NCBI GenBank assembly: GCA_947175265.1
Contig: CAMWMD010000023.1
Coordinates: 1 to 44,872, forward strand
Source: an uncultured Porphyromonadaceae bacterium
GTDB lineage: Bacteria; Bacteroidota; Bacteroidia; Bacteroidales; Muribaculaceae
DNA length: 44,872 nucleotides
Direction: 5' to 3'
The notes under the pieces were generated by a model, which saw nothing but the letters and a program-made list of their open reading frames with translations, was not told the DNA's origin and did not search any database. Position 1 is the first letter of the stretch. The number at the start of each line of letters is the position of its first letter. Shown piece after piece: positions 18,653-27,496 of the stretch. The position numbers and the translations under genes are program-made.

Positions 18653-19794
18653 TTCAAGATATGGTAATATTTCGGTTTATGGTCCGGTAACACTTCCGGG
18701 TGGAATACGTGGATAAAATCAGCCAATACAATCTCCGGTTCCACCGGCATGCTCTCGTAAAAAGGTACTTCCATCATGTTGCAGTAGATGACACCATGAT
18801 TTTTCCAGGCATCGAAATCAGTGTACCTGTTATCCTGCTCCTTGAGGACATTATAACTATAGTCACCGTCAAAACTATTGACGATTCTCCAATAGTCTGC
18901 GTGTGCGGCATTGGTATAGACTGTCTCATAGTCAAGGGTCACTCCTCCTGATTCATTGTTGTCTTTCAGGAAATAGTCGCCTCCGGCATCCCTAAACAAC
19001 TGGGCGAGGAAACTTTTGCCACCTACCGCATACCAGTTGCCACCACGCATCTCACCGCTGAATACAGTAGGACGATTCTTCACTGTATCTACTTTAGACT
19101 TAAGTCCATTATATCTGCTTTCTATCCCATCGAAAGTAGAATTTGCAAGAGAGGCGTTGCCGGTCAATAAACCTATTACCTTTATCCACTCAGCCTGACC
19201 CAACGGAGACAGTTCCTTATATCCAAGATGCGGAATCATAGGAATATCAACATTGCGGATTGCATCGTATCCGCCACGCTTGAAGGGTGAGATGAAAATA
19301 ACATCCGGATTTATTGCCATTATCACCTCGTTGTCGAAATTTCCTTCTATTCCGATCTTATGGGTCTTTCCATCCTTCAGCTGTTGGTTCATCTTTTCAT
19401 TATGAAGATGACGGGTGCTCGTGATTCCGACTATCTTTTCCGGTATGCCGAGTTTCAGGAAGTTGGAAAGCTGAAGGGAAGTCATACAGATGGCGGTTTC
19501 TATCGGTATATTGAGGCGTGTATATCCTTCCGGTATATCTCCCTTATACTCCTTGTCTACGAGAGCAAAGTGAAACTGCTCGGCCTCCTTGTTTTCAGGA
19601 TCATTGATGTCAAGAAGGGTAATATCATCGCCATACCTCACATTAAAGCCTTTGGCATATCTAGCCGCTATCAAAGAAGCTGAATCTACATCTGCATTTG
19701 ATTTTCCTTTCGCATCCGATTGATTCCGGTGTCCTCCACATGAAAACAAGAGCGCAAGAGCGAGCAGTAGCGGTAAATATCTAAGTTTTCGCAT
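18649..19794 (-). CDS. btuF: ABC transporter substrate-binding lipoprotein, BtuF/FecB type
   Basis: This 381-aa periplasmic lipoprotein has a signal sequence ending in lipobox LLFSC (Cys19), followed by GGHRNQSDAKG. The body matches type III solute-binding proteins: ICMTSLQLSNFLKLGIPEKIVGITS, then IGIEGNFDNEVIMAINPDVIF and LSPLGQAEWIKVIGLLTG. The family binds corrinoids, haem or ferric chelates. Linkage to btuCD-type genes and cobalamin synthesis favours corrinoid. It begins 12 nt after the preceding small membrane-protein gene. Confidence 0.88.
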   Translation of the reverse strand: MRKLRYLPLLLALALLFSCGGHRNQSDAKGKSNADVDSASLIAARYAKGFNVRYGDDITLLDINDPENKEAEQFHFALVDKEYKGDIPEGYTRLNIPIETAICMTSLQLSNFLKLGIPEKIVGITSTRHLHNEKMNQQLKDGKTHKIGIEGNFDNEVIMAINPDVIFISPFKRGGYDAIRNVDIPMIPHLGYKELSPLGQAEWIKVIGLLTGNASLANSTFDGIESRYNGLKSKVDTVKNRPTVFSGEMRGGNWYAVGGKSFLAQLFRDAGGDYFLKDNNESGGVTLDYETVYTNAAHADYWRIVNSFDGDYSYNVLKEQDNRYTDFDAWKNHGVIYCNMMEVPFYESMPVEPEIVLADFIHVFHPEVLPDHKPKYYHILK

Positions 19795-19806
19795 AGTTGA
19801 TTTGAT

Positions 19807-20136
19807 TTATTCAGGTATATATATTATTTCTCCATTCTCAAGTTGATACGCCGACCCAACTTTTCTTCCCTTAGATCCTGAAGAGGAAGAATCATCGTCG
19901 GTCGGGGTATATTTCTTTATATGATCACCCTCCTTGGTGATTATTTCCATATTCTCGGCACCGGGATTCTTTACGATAGTGAAATTCTCCTTTGAGAAAA
20001 TCTCGTTCATGCTGAAGTGGCTCACTAACGCCACCATAAGGGCGACAGCAAATACCATTGCGACATCAAATAGATTTGTCAGCATCCCCATCGGATTGTC
20101 GTCTTCGTCATTGCGAAGAATAGGATTCTCTTTCAT
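19807..20136 (-). CDS. DUF2149-type small membrane protein (HmuV-like)
   Basis: A 109-aa protein with one membrane helix near residues 23-44 (LFDVAMVFAVALMVALVSHF), an MGMLTNLFDVAM start resembling ExbD/DUF2149 proteins, and a soluble C-terminal part with a Ser-rich linker (DDDSSSSGSKG). ExbD-like proteins pair with ExbB/TolQ channels to use proton motive force. The start overlaps the channel gene's stop (ATGA). In the Porphyromonas hmu locus a similar set of three small membrane proteins follows the CobN-like HmuS; assigning this one to that role is inference from order and topology. Confidence 0.75.
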   Translation of the reverse strand: MKENPILRNDEDDNPMGMLTNLFDVAMVFAVALMVALVSHFSMNEIFSKENFTIVKNPGAENMEIITKEGDHIKKYTPTDDDSSSSGSKGRKVGSAYQLENGEIIYIPE

Positions 20137-20723
20137 TCTGTTGCAATTTTAGCGATAATAAACTCCAAATCGTTCAGATATACGGCATAATACCTTTGGT
20201 TGAGCTGCAATGCACATAGTCCTATGCCGGCAACAAGCATTCCGATTACTGTGGTGGCAAACGCCACCTGCATATTGTATGCCATTGACGCAATGTCTCC
20301 TACAGCAAGACCTACAAGCGCGGGCCCCATAGGAATAAGCGTACCCATGAGCCCAAGCATAGGGCCAAACTTTATGAGCATCCGATATTTTGCCAGTATT
20401 TTCTGCACTTCTACCTGAAAATTCGCCAGTTCATGATCACAATACGCTGAATCGTCTTTATGATTCATAATTCTTGTCAGATACTCAATAATGATGTTGT
20501 TTTTCGTGACTTGCAGACTGGAAAGAGTAGTTTGAAGCAATTCATACGAATAGTTACAGACTACCTCATTAAGTGCTGTAGACATGTGTCTGTGAAGTAC
20601 AACAGTTCTGTATAACCCTGCCAGAATCCATATCGCCCTTCCCAATAGATAGAGAAGCAACAAGACCACAGGAATCATAAGTCCGTTAGAAATCGTAAAT
20701 AGTATCTCAGATATTGCTTTCAT
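20133..20723 (-). CDS. MotA/TolQ/ExbB-type proton channel protein (HmuU-like)
   Basis: From ATG 20723 (overlapping the preceding stop, ATGA) the product is 196 aa. It has an N-terminal membrane helix near residues 11-33 (NGLMIPVVLLLLYLLGRAIW) and two C-terminal helices. The MotA/TolQ/ExbB signature region LIKFGPMLGLMGTLIPMGPAL precedes the helix AFATTVIGMLVAGIGLCAL. Upstream in-frame starts at 20747 or 20840 would overlap the preceding gene more. With the DUF2149 partner it is expected to energise a periplasmic or outer-membrane process, here probably linked to the CobN-like protein. Confidence 0.88.
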   Translation of the reverse strand: MKAISEILFTISNGLMIPVVLLLLYLLGRAIWILAGLYRTVVLHRHMSTALNEVVCNYSYELLQTTLSSLQVTKNNIIIEYLTRIMNHKDDSAYCDHELANFQVEVQKILAKYRMLIKFGPMLGLMGTLIPMGPALVGLAVGDIASMAYNMQVAFATTVIGMLVAGIGLCALQLNQRYYAVYLNDLEFIIAKIATE

Positions 20724-21220
20724 GGCATTCCATAATAAATTATACATATCAGGATCCCGAATAAAGAGACTATATAAAGACATTCTTTCCCACACCGTAG
20801 AATACGGCATAAGAATACGAGTGAAGCGGAAACGACACACACCGATGCCCCGGAAAGTAGCCCCGGAATCATGAAATCAAGGCCTGGAAAAGAGCGTGAG
20901 GCAACTGATGAGAGCAATGCTATCGGTGCAAGTATCATTACACCGGGATAATACCCGATGATTCTGCCGGCGGTTCCGGACGAAAACACAATCAAAACGA
21001 ACAGCAGCAATTCTATAAATTCACATACCACAAGTGTCTTTGAGTAGAGCATACCGTTGATTTCATCCGGAGTCAATCCGCTCATATAATACGTAAAAGA
21101 TAGAGCAAAAATACCCCAACAAACTGCGATCGGAATCCATGCTCTATTTGGAAGGATAGATACCCTCACTATCGCTGCCAATGCTATCACGATAAAGAAA
21201 ATCTGCCGAAACAACATCAT
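20720..21220 (-). CDS. Small polytopic membrane protein (HmuT-like, DUF2162-like position)
   Basis: This 166-aa protein has about five hydrophobic segments (IFFIVIALAAIVRVS, WIPIAVCWGIFALSF, VVCEFIELLLFVLIVF, GVMILAPIALLSSV and CLYIVSLFGILICIIYY) and no catalytic motif. It starts on the stop of the cobN-like gene (ATGATG) and ends on the start of the TolQ-like gene, so it is translationally locked into this module. Its position equals that of the unknown membrane protein between CobN/HmuS-like and TolQ-like genes in other Bacteroidetes loci. Function is unknown. Confidence 0.7.
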   Translation of the reverse strand: MMLFRQIFFIVIALAAIVRVSILPNRAWIPIAVCWGIFALSFTYYMSGLTPDEINGMLYSKTLVVCEFIELLLFVLIVFSSGTAGRIIGYYPGVMILAPIALLSSVASRSFPGLDFMIPGLLSGASVCVVSASLVFLCRILRCGKECLYIVSLFGILICIIYYGMP

Positions 21221-24200
21221 TTCCTCTCCTTTCTCCTTACCGTTATTGCCAAGACCACGATTATCAGCAATGCCCCTACAATCACTGTTGCCAGATAATA
21301 GGAAGACGTCTCATTGATCTTGTCTGACAAAAATCCATTCAATTCAGCCTTAAGCCTCCTTGAGCCTGCACTTTCTGCGATTGCCTCTGCCATTTCCTTT
21401 TCGTATCTTTTAGCATTTTTACTGTCTAATCGAGATAAGATATACTCCTGCAGTTTTTTGTTACCACATACGAATTCCGTACACGGGGCACCATGTTCCG
21501 CAGTCACATCAGCATGAAGACTAGATATTGCATTCAACTGCTTATCTGTAGGATTCCAAAAACCTTTTCTTGCACTTTCCATCATAGTGGCAGTCATCTC
21601 CTGAAGGGCTACCGGATTGACCCTTTCGAAATAATCCTTGACTCCAAGACCATGGATATCCTCTACATAGACATCGTAGAGATCATCATATATCTTATCG
21701 TTCAAAGCCTCCGGACGAGTCGCGCTCCAACCGAAGATATTCCTGAAAATCTCTCCGAACATCTGTGCAGTCGTGGCATCCCCCTTCATTCTCTCCTTTA
21801 TGAAATCCGGATTAAGTATGGTTGCCCTCGTCTCCACAGCTATCGCTTCCTTTGTGTCCTGAAGTCGGGGAATGTATGAATTACGGTAATCTGCCATGAC
21901 GGCATCCGGCATCTTGCCACCGATGCTTTTAGCGGCAAGCGACAATGCCCCCGTAAATTCATACACATGGTCGAGAGATATGGGGCCCCATGTATTGCTT
22001 TGACGAGGTTGCACGATAACATCTGTTCCATTTATACCCGATTCCAAGGCGTTTCTGTTGATTACACCCCAGTTTTCATCATCTCCATACATTGCACACA
22101 TATTGTTGAGGTATCCGTCGGCAAGCTCGTTTCTGTCGTCCCATTCACCTGAATTTTCTGTGTAGCGAAGCATCCCGGTGCTATAGCCGGAATTGACGGG
22201 ACCGAAAACACGCATCTTGGAGAGTTCACGAGCTCGCTTAGGCGATTCACCCTTATCCACCAATGCCTTTTCCTGTTCAATTGTGCCGTCAGCCACGTAG
22301 TTGGGATATATATCATCTTTTGCATCAGAAGCGAGTTTCACCGCATCGGTAATCATCTTGAGACGTGAAGAGGCAATATCTCGCAATTGACCAGAGACCT
22401 GAACCATTATATTGATTCTCGGTCGTCCGAGTTCATCGGATGGAATCAGTCTGAGATCCATGACACGTCCCTGTTCGTCGCGTACAGGCTCTACCCCGAG
22501 CATACGCAATGCCTGCGCTACAGTTGCTCCCTGTGAGGATATGAACTCACCTGCCCAGAATGTATAGCTGACTTTCTTCGGATACTCGCCATGCTTTTTC
22601 AGATAGTCAGACAAGGTTTGCTCTGCAAGAGCCACCCCCTTTTCCCAGGCCTGGGGTCCGGGAGTCGCCTCGGCATTGATACTATACATATTCCTTCCCA
22701 TCGGAAGCACATTCGGATTCAAGACCGGATCTCCACCGGGAGCGGGACGAACCGGGATTCCGTTGAGTGCATCTACCATAGCGTCTAATTCAGCGCCTGC
22801 AGAAGCCTTAAGCAGCCGACGTGTTTCCAATGCCCTATCACCTTCATCATCTGTCGCTGATTTGCTTCCTTCAAGTATTTCGGTTAGATACCGCTTGGCA
22901 TCAGTAATGTAGTGATGGGAAACAAAAGTGAAATCCTGAAGGGATTCTTTTGATATCTTACCCTTTTCATAATCTTTTCTCGCACGGCTGTAGGCAAGTT
23001 CATCCGCTGTTATGGCAAGAACACTCGTGGTTATGTCTTTGGGTGAATAAGGCACCCCCATCACATAATAGGCTCCTGTTATCTTCTCGTTTGCAAGTTC
23101 CTCAACAAAGGAATCTATTTTCTTTAATTCCTCTACGGTATATGTTCCCGACAAAGTCGAATCAAGCTCAAGATCCCGATGAAAACCAAGACCAATGATC
23201 TGACGCTTCAGGACCCCGGTGTTACGAGAGGGATCAGCAATGGCTGTATGAATATTTTCTATCAGCGCGTTATATTTCTGACGCAGGCCGCTTTCCACGT
23301 ATGGAGGTGTGAGATGAGTCACTATCACTGCGTGACTTCGGCGCTTGGCAATTATCGCCTCTCCGACATTGCCGGTGGTATAAAAATAGAAATGCGGACG
23401 GTTGCCAACAAGTACTTCCGCCCAGTCAGCCTGTGAGAGTCCGGCATTCTTGCCGGGAGTGAATTCAAGGTTTCCATGCGTTCCGAAATGTATCAGGGCA
23501 TCTGCGTCAAACTCCTTCTGCATGAAAAGATAAGGCGCAAGATAGCTGTGTGGAGGCGCTACATCGACTCCATGCACCAACTTGAAGTCATCGTTTCCCA
23601 AAGCGGGTCGCGGTTGCGGAAACAACAGTACATTGCCATACCTAAGGGCTGCTACTGCAATACTGTCGCCCTTTGCAAGAAGAGACCCCGGAGCTTTTCC
23701 GTAACGCTGTTCCACTTCAGCATATTTTTCAGGCAGAAGTATTTCTTTAGCCCATCTTTCATAATCCTTTTTATTTATCCATAATGGGTCTGCCTCATCC
23801 ATAAATTTCTCTTGGGCAGCAGTGGCATAGTCGCCCATGACGCTTCCCTGGTTCATTATCTGATGTCTGAATTGCTCAAGAGTGACAGGAAGGCCATCAA
23901 CATTATAGCCCTCGTTTTTGAGTCTTTTAAGAAAGTTATATAGAGAGGGGACGACTTCCATTCCTGAAGCAAGCAGAGCATCTTTGCCGGGCGACTTGAA
24001 ATAGCCGATGGCAACTTTCTTTGCAGAGTTTGATTGCTCACGAAGGTTCATGAATCGCTCAAACTGACTGATAAAGGCGTTCATTCTCTCCTTGTCGGGA
24101 TTATAAAGAAGATATCCTTCCGGGGATGGATCCTGAGTGGAAATGCACAACGGGGTCATTCCTCCATCAATCTCGGGCACCACTATGCGTGCGTTGAGGG

Positions 24201-25107
24201 TCCCGCCTCCCATCGGATTATTTACATCAAGCCATTCCTCCCTTGACTGAATGAGCGGATATGGCATGAAAAGTGGAATCTTGTTGTCATAAGCCCAATT
24301 TATAAGCGAGTCATTGCCGAGACGCCCCATTGGAAGATAGATTATCGCATGCGGCATGACATCCTTTATCATTCTTTCGCGTGCTTTCCCTGTACCAGTC
24401 AGAGGATATACATTATATCCATCTTGAGTAAGGCGAGTCACGAGAGTATCTATATGGGCACGGTTGTTCTCAACCGGGAAATTCACACCTGATACAAACG
24501 CAACATTTTTGCCCGAAGGGGAATACAGTCCATTTTTATTGAGATATTCAGTTAACTGAACTGCCTTATCAAAATATTTCCCGGCTTCAAGATGATAATA
24601 CATGTTAGAGGGCATAGCTATCGGTTCCGAAAATGCCTTATCTCCGAAACGACCCGGAGTTGAAATGCTTCTCACATATCTAAGCATATTCCGATAGTTC
24701 TCTCTGCATGGATTTGAGAAATAAAGCTGAAGTTTTTCAGTCTGTAAGGAATCAAGATTATGATTTACGACAAAACTGAAATTACGAAGAGTATTTGTAA
24801 ATACCGGCACACCCTTGCCGGCGGCACGGTCGAGCGAACGAAGTTGAACAGAGTCGAGATAAAGGCCACGTCCGTACATCATCACCGCATCGTAGCTCTC
24901 AAAATCCTTAGCCTCTTCCATACTGACACAAGTTACCCTTATGTCGCGGCTGTCGTTGTTTAGGATTATTTCCGCTTCCTGTGCGGGCAATGGATTGACT
25001 ACAAGAATAGAAGTTGGCTTGAACCATATTGAATATATAAGCCAACATAATCCCCCCACCAATACTATCAGTGCTGTTACAACAGATATTTTCCCGACTC
25101 TTAACAT
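21217..25107 (-). CDS. Membrane-anchored CobN/HmuS-like chelatase subunit
   Basis: This 1296-aa protein matches the CobN/magnesium-chelatase H superfamily across its length: ALIHFGTHGNLEFTPGK, DPSRNTGVLKRQI, LPMGRNMYSINAEATPG, TFWAGEFISSQGATVAQALRM, INIMVQVSGQLRD and FGPVNSGYSTGML. Unlike soluble CobN it has a helix at residues 7-28 and another near 1268-1289 followed by RRKERK. That predicts cytoplasmic ends with the large body in the periplasm. This architecture and the following TolQ-like genes match HmuS of hmuYRSTUV-type haem loci. No CobS/CobT AAA+ partners are in the window, so classical aerobic cobaltochelatase activity is unlikely. Metal insertion into, or removal from, an imported tetrapyrrole is inferred. 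Confidence 0.88.
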   Translation of the reverse strand: MLRVGKISVVTALIVLVGGLCWLIYSIWFKPTSILVVNPLPAQEAEIILNNDSRDIRVTCVSMEEAKDFESYDAVMMYGRGLYLDSVQLRSLDRAAGKGVPVFTNTLRNFSFVVNHNLDSLQTEKLQLYFSNPCRENYRNMLRYVRSISTPGRFGDKAFSEPIAMPSNMYYHLEAGKYFDKAVQLTEYLNKNGLYSPSGKNVAFVSGVNFPVENNRAHIDTLVTRLTQDGYNVYPLTGTGKARERMIKDVMPHAIIYLPMGRLGNDSLINWAYDNKIPLFMPYPLIQSREEWLDVNNPMGGGTLNARIVVPEIDGGMTPLCISTQDPSPEGYLLYNPDKERMNAFISQFERFMNLREQSNSAKKVAIGYFKSPGKDALLASGMEVVPSLYNFLKRLKNEGYNVDGLPVTLEQFRHQIMNQGSVMGDYATAAQEKFMDEADPLWINKKDYERWAKEILLPEKYAEVEQRYGKAPGSLLAKGDSIAVAALRYGNVLLFPQPRPALGNDDFKLVHGVDVAPPHSYLAPYLFMQKEFDADALIHFGTHGNLEFTPGKNAGLSQADWAEVLVGNRPHFYFYTTGNVGEAIIAKRRSHAVIVTHLTPPYVESGLRQKYNALIENIHTAIADPSRNTGVLKRQIIGLGFHRDLELDSTLSGTYTVEELKKIDSFVEELANEKITGAYYVMGVPYSPKDITTSVLAITADELAYSRARKDYEKGKISKESLQDFTFVSHHYITDAKRYLTEILEGSKSATDDEGDRALETRRLLKASAGAELDAMVDALNGIPVRPAPGGDPVLNPNVLPMGRNMYSINAEATPGPQAWEKGVALAEQTLSDYLKKHGEYPKKVSYTFWAGEFISSQGATVAQALRMLGVEPVRDEQGRVMDLRLIPSDELGRPRINIMVQVSGQLRDIASSRLKMITDAVKLASDAKDDIYPNYVADGTIEQEKALVDKGESPKRARELSKMRVFGPVNSGYSTGMLRYTENSGEWDDRNELADGYLNNMCAMYGDDENWGVINRNALESGINGTDVIVQPRQSNTWGPISLDHVYEFTGALSLAAKSIGGKMPDAVMADYRNSYIPRLQDTKEAIAVETRATILNPDFIKERMKGDATTAQMFGEIFRNIFGWSATRPEALNDKIYDDLYDVYVEDIHGLGVKDYFERVNPVALQEMTATMMESARKGFWNPTDKQLNAISSLHADVTAEHGAPCTEFVCGNKKLQEYILSRLDSKNAKRYEKEMAEAIAESAGSRRLKAELNGFLSDKINETSSYYLATVIVGALLIIVVLAITVRRKERK

Positions 25108-25212
25108 ATTATAAGTAGTTATTCAAATTAAATGTACAGTATGATCAATTTGTAATCATATGAATTTCAATTGGGAGTAATTATGACTTATGACTTATGA
25201 ATTTCCACTTAA

Positions 25213-26109
25213 TTATAAATTTTCCTTTATAAAACCGGCTTTATGAGAGGCTGCATCTACTACCGGAGCTGTCAAAGCTTCCCTGATATGATTGATATAA
25301 ATACTCTGGATTTCCGGAATCTGACCTAAACCCTCAATGACAGTTTCGGCCTGGAAGCCATCCTTCTCGAGCTGTTCGCGCCACTCTACATCAATGTCAT
25401 TACGGGCATGATCGCCGGCTACAAACATAAACGGAACGAGACAAACTTTTTTCATCCGGTCCTTCTTAAGTCCGGCTACTGTAGTCTCGTAGGTGGGATA
25501 CCCTTCCACTGTGGCCACATGGAAGCTGCCGGCATCAGCAGCTCCGAACATATAATCAATCTGGGAATAAATAGCTGTGGCAGGAGTGGAGGTGCCATGA
25601 CCTACCAACACTACAGCCTTATCTTTTCCTGCATGATCGCTGTAGCGATTCTTCAGCACCTCCACTGTTTTCTCACAGTCAGCAATAGAATACAGCAACG
25701 GTCGCCCTACACGTATTTCTGTAAAGAACTGCGACATTAAGGCGGCTTCCTGACGAAGCACTTCCGTTTCTATCCCATCGATGACATTGGTGCCCTGTAC
25801 TATCACATTTGTATATCCGTCTGCAGCAAGCCGAAGGAGAGCCTCCTTCGGTGTATTCTTATGAATTCCACGCTTTGCAAGACGCTTTATTATTATTCTT
25901 GAGGTATAAGCTTCCTCTACTGTTATTCCCGGGAATGTCGATTTTACCTTATCATTTAAAGCATCTATCGTTGCAGCGCGGGTCTCGTCAACAGTAGTGC
26001 CGAAGTGTACCATTAGAATTGCTGTCTTCCCTGATTTTGAATTCAGAAGATTCTGGGCATTTACTGACACCGTAAGCATAATTGAAAGAAAGAAAATCAG
26101 TTTTTTCAT
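25213..26109 (-). CDS. cbiK: Exported anaerobic cobaltochelatase-type protein (CbiK family)
   Basis: CbiK inserts Co2+ into sirohydrochlorin or factor II at the start of the anaerobic pathway. This 298-aa protein has the family's sites: AILMVHFGTTVDETR near 31-45, VVLVGHGTSTPA near 166-177 with the first catalytic His, and VPFMFVAGDHARNDI with the second. It is unusual in carrying a clear N-terminal signal peptide (KK, then a hydrophobic stretch, cleavage likely after SVNA), predicting a periplasmic location as for Desulfovibrio CbiK-P. It lies between a DUF4374 lipoprotein and the CobN-like gene, with 93-nt and 105-nt flanking gaps. It may serve the transport module rather than the cytoplasmic pathway, or both; that is unresolved. 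Confidence 0.9.
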   Translation of the reverse strand: MKKLIFFLSIMLTVSVNAQNLLNSKSGKTAILMVHFGTTVDETRAATIDALNDKVKSTFPGITVEEAYTSRIIIKRLAKRGIHKNTPKEALLRLAADGYTNVIVQGTNVIDGIETEVLRQEAALMSQFFTEIRVGRPLLYSIADCEKTVEVLKNRYSDHAGKDKAVVLVGHGTSTPATAIYSQIDYMFGAADAGSFHVATVEGYPTYETTVAGLKKDRMKKVCLVPFMFVAGDHARNDIDVEWREQLEKDGFQAETVIEGLGQIPEIQSIYINHIREALTAPVVDAASHKAGFIKENL

Positions 26110-26131
26110 ACTATCCTATATTTGTGGTTTC

Positions 26132-26165
26132 GTCTCCCGGAGTAATTCACATTATCCCGGGAGAC
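26132..26165 (-). promoter_or_regulatory. Stem-loop in the gap between DUF4374 and cbiK genes
   Basis: A perfect 9-bp inverted repeat (gtctcccgg at 26132-26140, ccgggagac at 26157-26165) encloses a 16-nt loop. No U-run follows it on the minus strand, so it is not a typical terminator. It could be an mRNA-processing or stability element that lets the outer-membrane genes accumulate above the downstream 22 kb; that is inference. Confidence 0.5.
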
Positions 26166-26202
26166 ATTGGCAAAAATTTCGAAAAATTATCTATACTTAA
26201 TA

Positions 26203-27477
26203 TTATTTCACATCTTCGACTACGCGTATCTGCTCGAAGTAATATCCTGGTGCCATAGTAGCACCAAGCGTGGTCTGTCCGGAAGTCACGTCGTAAATGT
26301 AGATCTGAGGCTTCTGACCTTCAGCATCGACTCCGATATATGCCTTATGATTGACATAAGCCATTCGGGAAGAGAAGCGTCCGCTGCTGTAAGCAAGACG
26401 CTGTCCATTAAAAGTAATAGGTGTACTTGTCTTGGATATCACGTCAAGAACAGTATAATAATGACTGAAATCATCTATCTTTGTGCCTATTTTATCCTCT
26501 CTTGCATAAGCAACCACCTTATTATTACCGACATACATGACAGAAATCAATTTGCCGTCAGCGGTAAAGCCATCATAGCTTTGGTCAAAAGATGTAGAGT
26601 TGGCGGGAATCTTAAGCAGATGGCTGTGCTCATTGCCGTCAGCATCATCAGTGACACAGGCTATATAGAGGTTGTTGTTGCCATCGATGAAAGTAGTGGT
26701 CTGAAGCAATTCGCCATAAGCCGTGCCCACCATCTCGCAGTCGAGGAAACAGGGAGTGTCACTCTCCACTGCCATATTAGCCGGGTTGATCACTGCTGTC
26801 ATCATAGGAGTAACTCTTTTGCCACCAAAAGCCTTGCCTGTTTTTGCATAATAGAAGTAGAAAAGCTTATTGTCTGAGGCACGATAAGTGAGGATACCTG
26901 AAGTTGTGAAGAGTTCACCACCCTCCGGCATCTTTACATCAAGAGTTCCCTCATCGATGATAGTCATGTCATCTGCATTCAGTTTTGTCCAGATTATCTT
27001 TGAAGCATCTCCATTTGCCGCCACTATTACGAGGGTATTGTCGTTGATCCAGGCATGTGTATACTTTCTTGTAGAATAGGTATTTGTCTGGAATCGGCGT
27101 TCCTTCACCACTTGAATTTGATTGTCCTTGATTGTATACTTGGCGAAACGGTCGCCCGATACCGGCACCTGATAATAGTAGGCTCCTTTAAGGATAGTCT
27201 CGAGGGAGAGTATGGAGTTCACCTCTGTTCCCTGACCCTGAAAGGTTATTTCCGGCTGGTCAGCCTCAAGAGAGTTTACACTACGCACGAGTGTCTGTAC
27301 GTCACGCCCCATACCGCCATGACGGTCAAGCGCTACCCAAAGGTCAAAGTGATAATCTTGGATTAGCGTGGGATCATCCGGAGTCGGATCCGGATCATCG
27401 TTATCTGAGCAGCTTGTCATGCCGAATGCAATGAAAAGCGCCATAAACGATGCGAAAAGGAATTTGAACTTTCTCAT
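26203..27477 (-). CDS. DUF4374 surface lipoprotein, XusB-like beta-propeller
   Basis: A 424-aa lipoprotein with a signal peptide and lipobox MTSC (Cys23), followed by SDNDDPDPTPDD, an acidic stretch of the kind that directs Bacteroidetes lipoproteins to the cell surface. The rest is a series of beta-rich repeats, consistent with the DUF4374 beta-propeller family. XusB, a surface siderophore-binding partner of a TonB receptor in Bacteroides, belongs to this kind of protein. Its position after a TonB receptor and under a B12 riboswitch suggests a ligand-capturing partner for a corrinoid or metal chelate, analogous to BtuG. Ligand identity is not visible in the sequence. Confidence 0.82.
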   Translation of the reverse strand: MRKFKFLFASFMALFIAFGMTSCSDNDDPDPTPDDPTLIQDYHFDLWVALDRHGGMGRDVQTLVRSVNSLEADQPEITFQGQGTEVNSILSLETILKGAYYYQVPVSGDRFAKYTIKDNQIQVVKERRFQTNTYSTRKYTHAWINDNTLVIVAANGDASKIIWTKLNADDMTIIDEGTLDVKMPEGGELFTTSGILTYRASDNKLFYFYYAKTGKAFGGKRVTPMMTAVINPANMAVESDTPCFLDCEMVGTAYGELLQTTTFIDGNNNLYIACVTDDADGNEHSHLLKIPANSTSFDQSYDGFTADGKLISVMYVGNNKVVAYAREDKIGTKIDDFSHYYTVLDVISKTSTPITFNGQRLAYSSGRFSSRMAYVNHKAYIGVDAEGQKPQIYIYDVTSGQTTLGATMAPGYYFEQIRVVEDVK

Positions 27478-27496
27478 TGTTTAGTGAATTTTGTTA

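Noticed and set aside
20724..20840. Longer N-terminus for the TolQ-like protein
   Set aside because: The extra residues are hydrophilic, unlike the family, and overlap the preceding membrane-protein gene. ATG 20723 forms the usual ATGA junction.
21217..25107. Aerobic cobaltochelatase subunit CobN working with CobS/CobT
   Set aside because: The protein has membrane helices at both ends, the gene is followed by TolQ-like genes, and no AAA+ CobS or CobT chelatase partner is in the window. The pathway genes are of the anaerobic type. The CobT at 2875 is the unrelated phosphoribosyltransferase.
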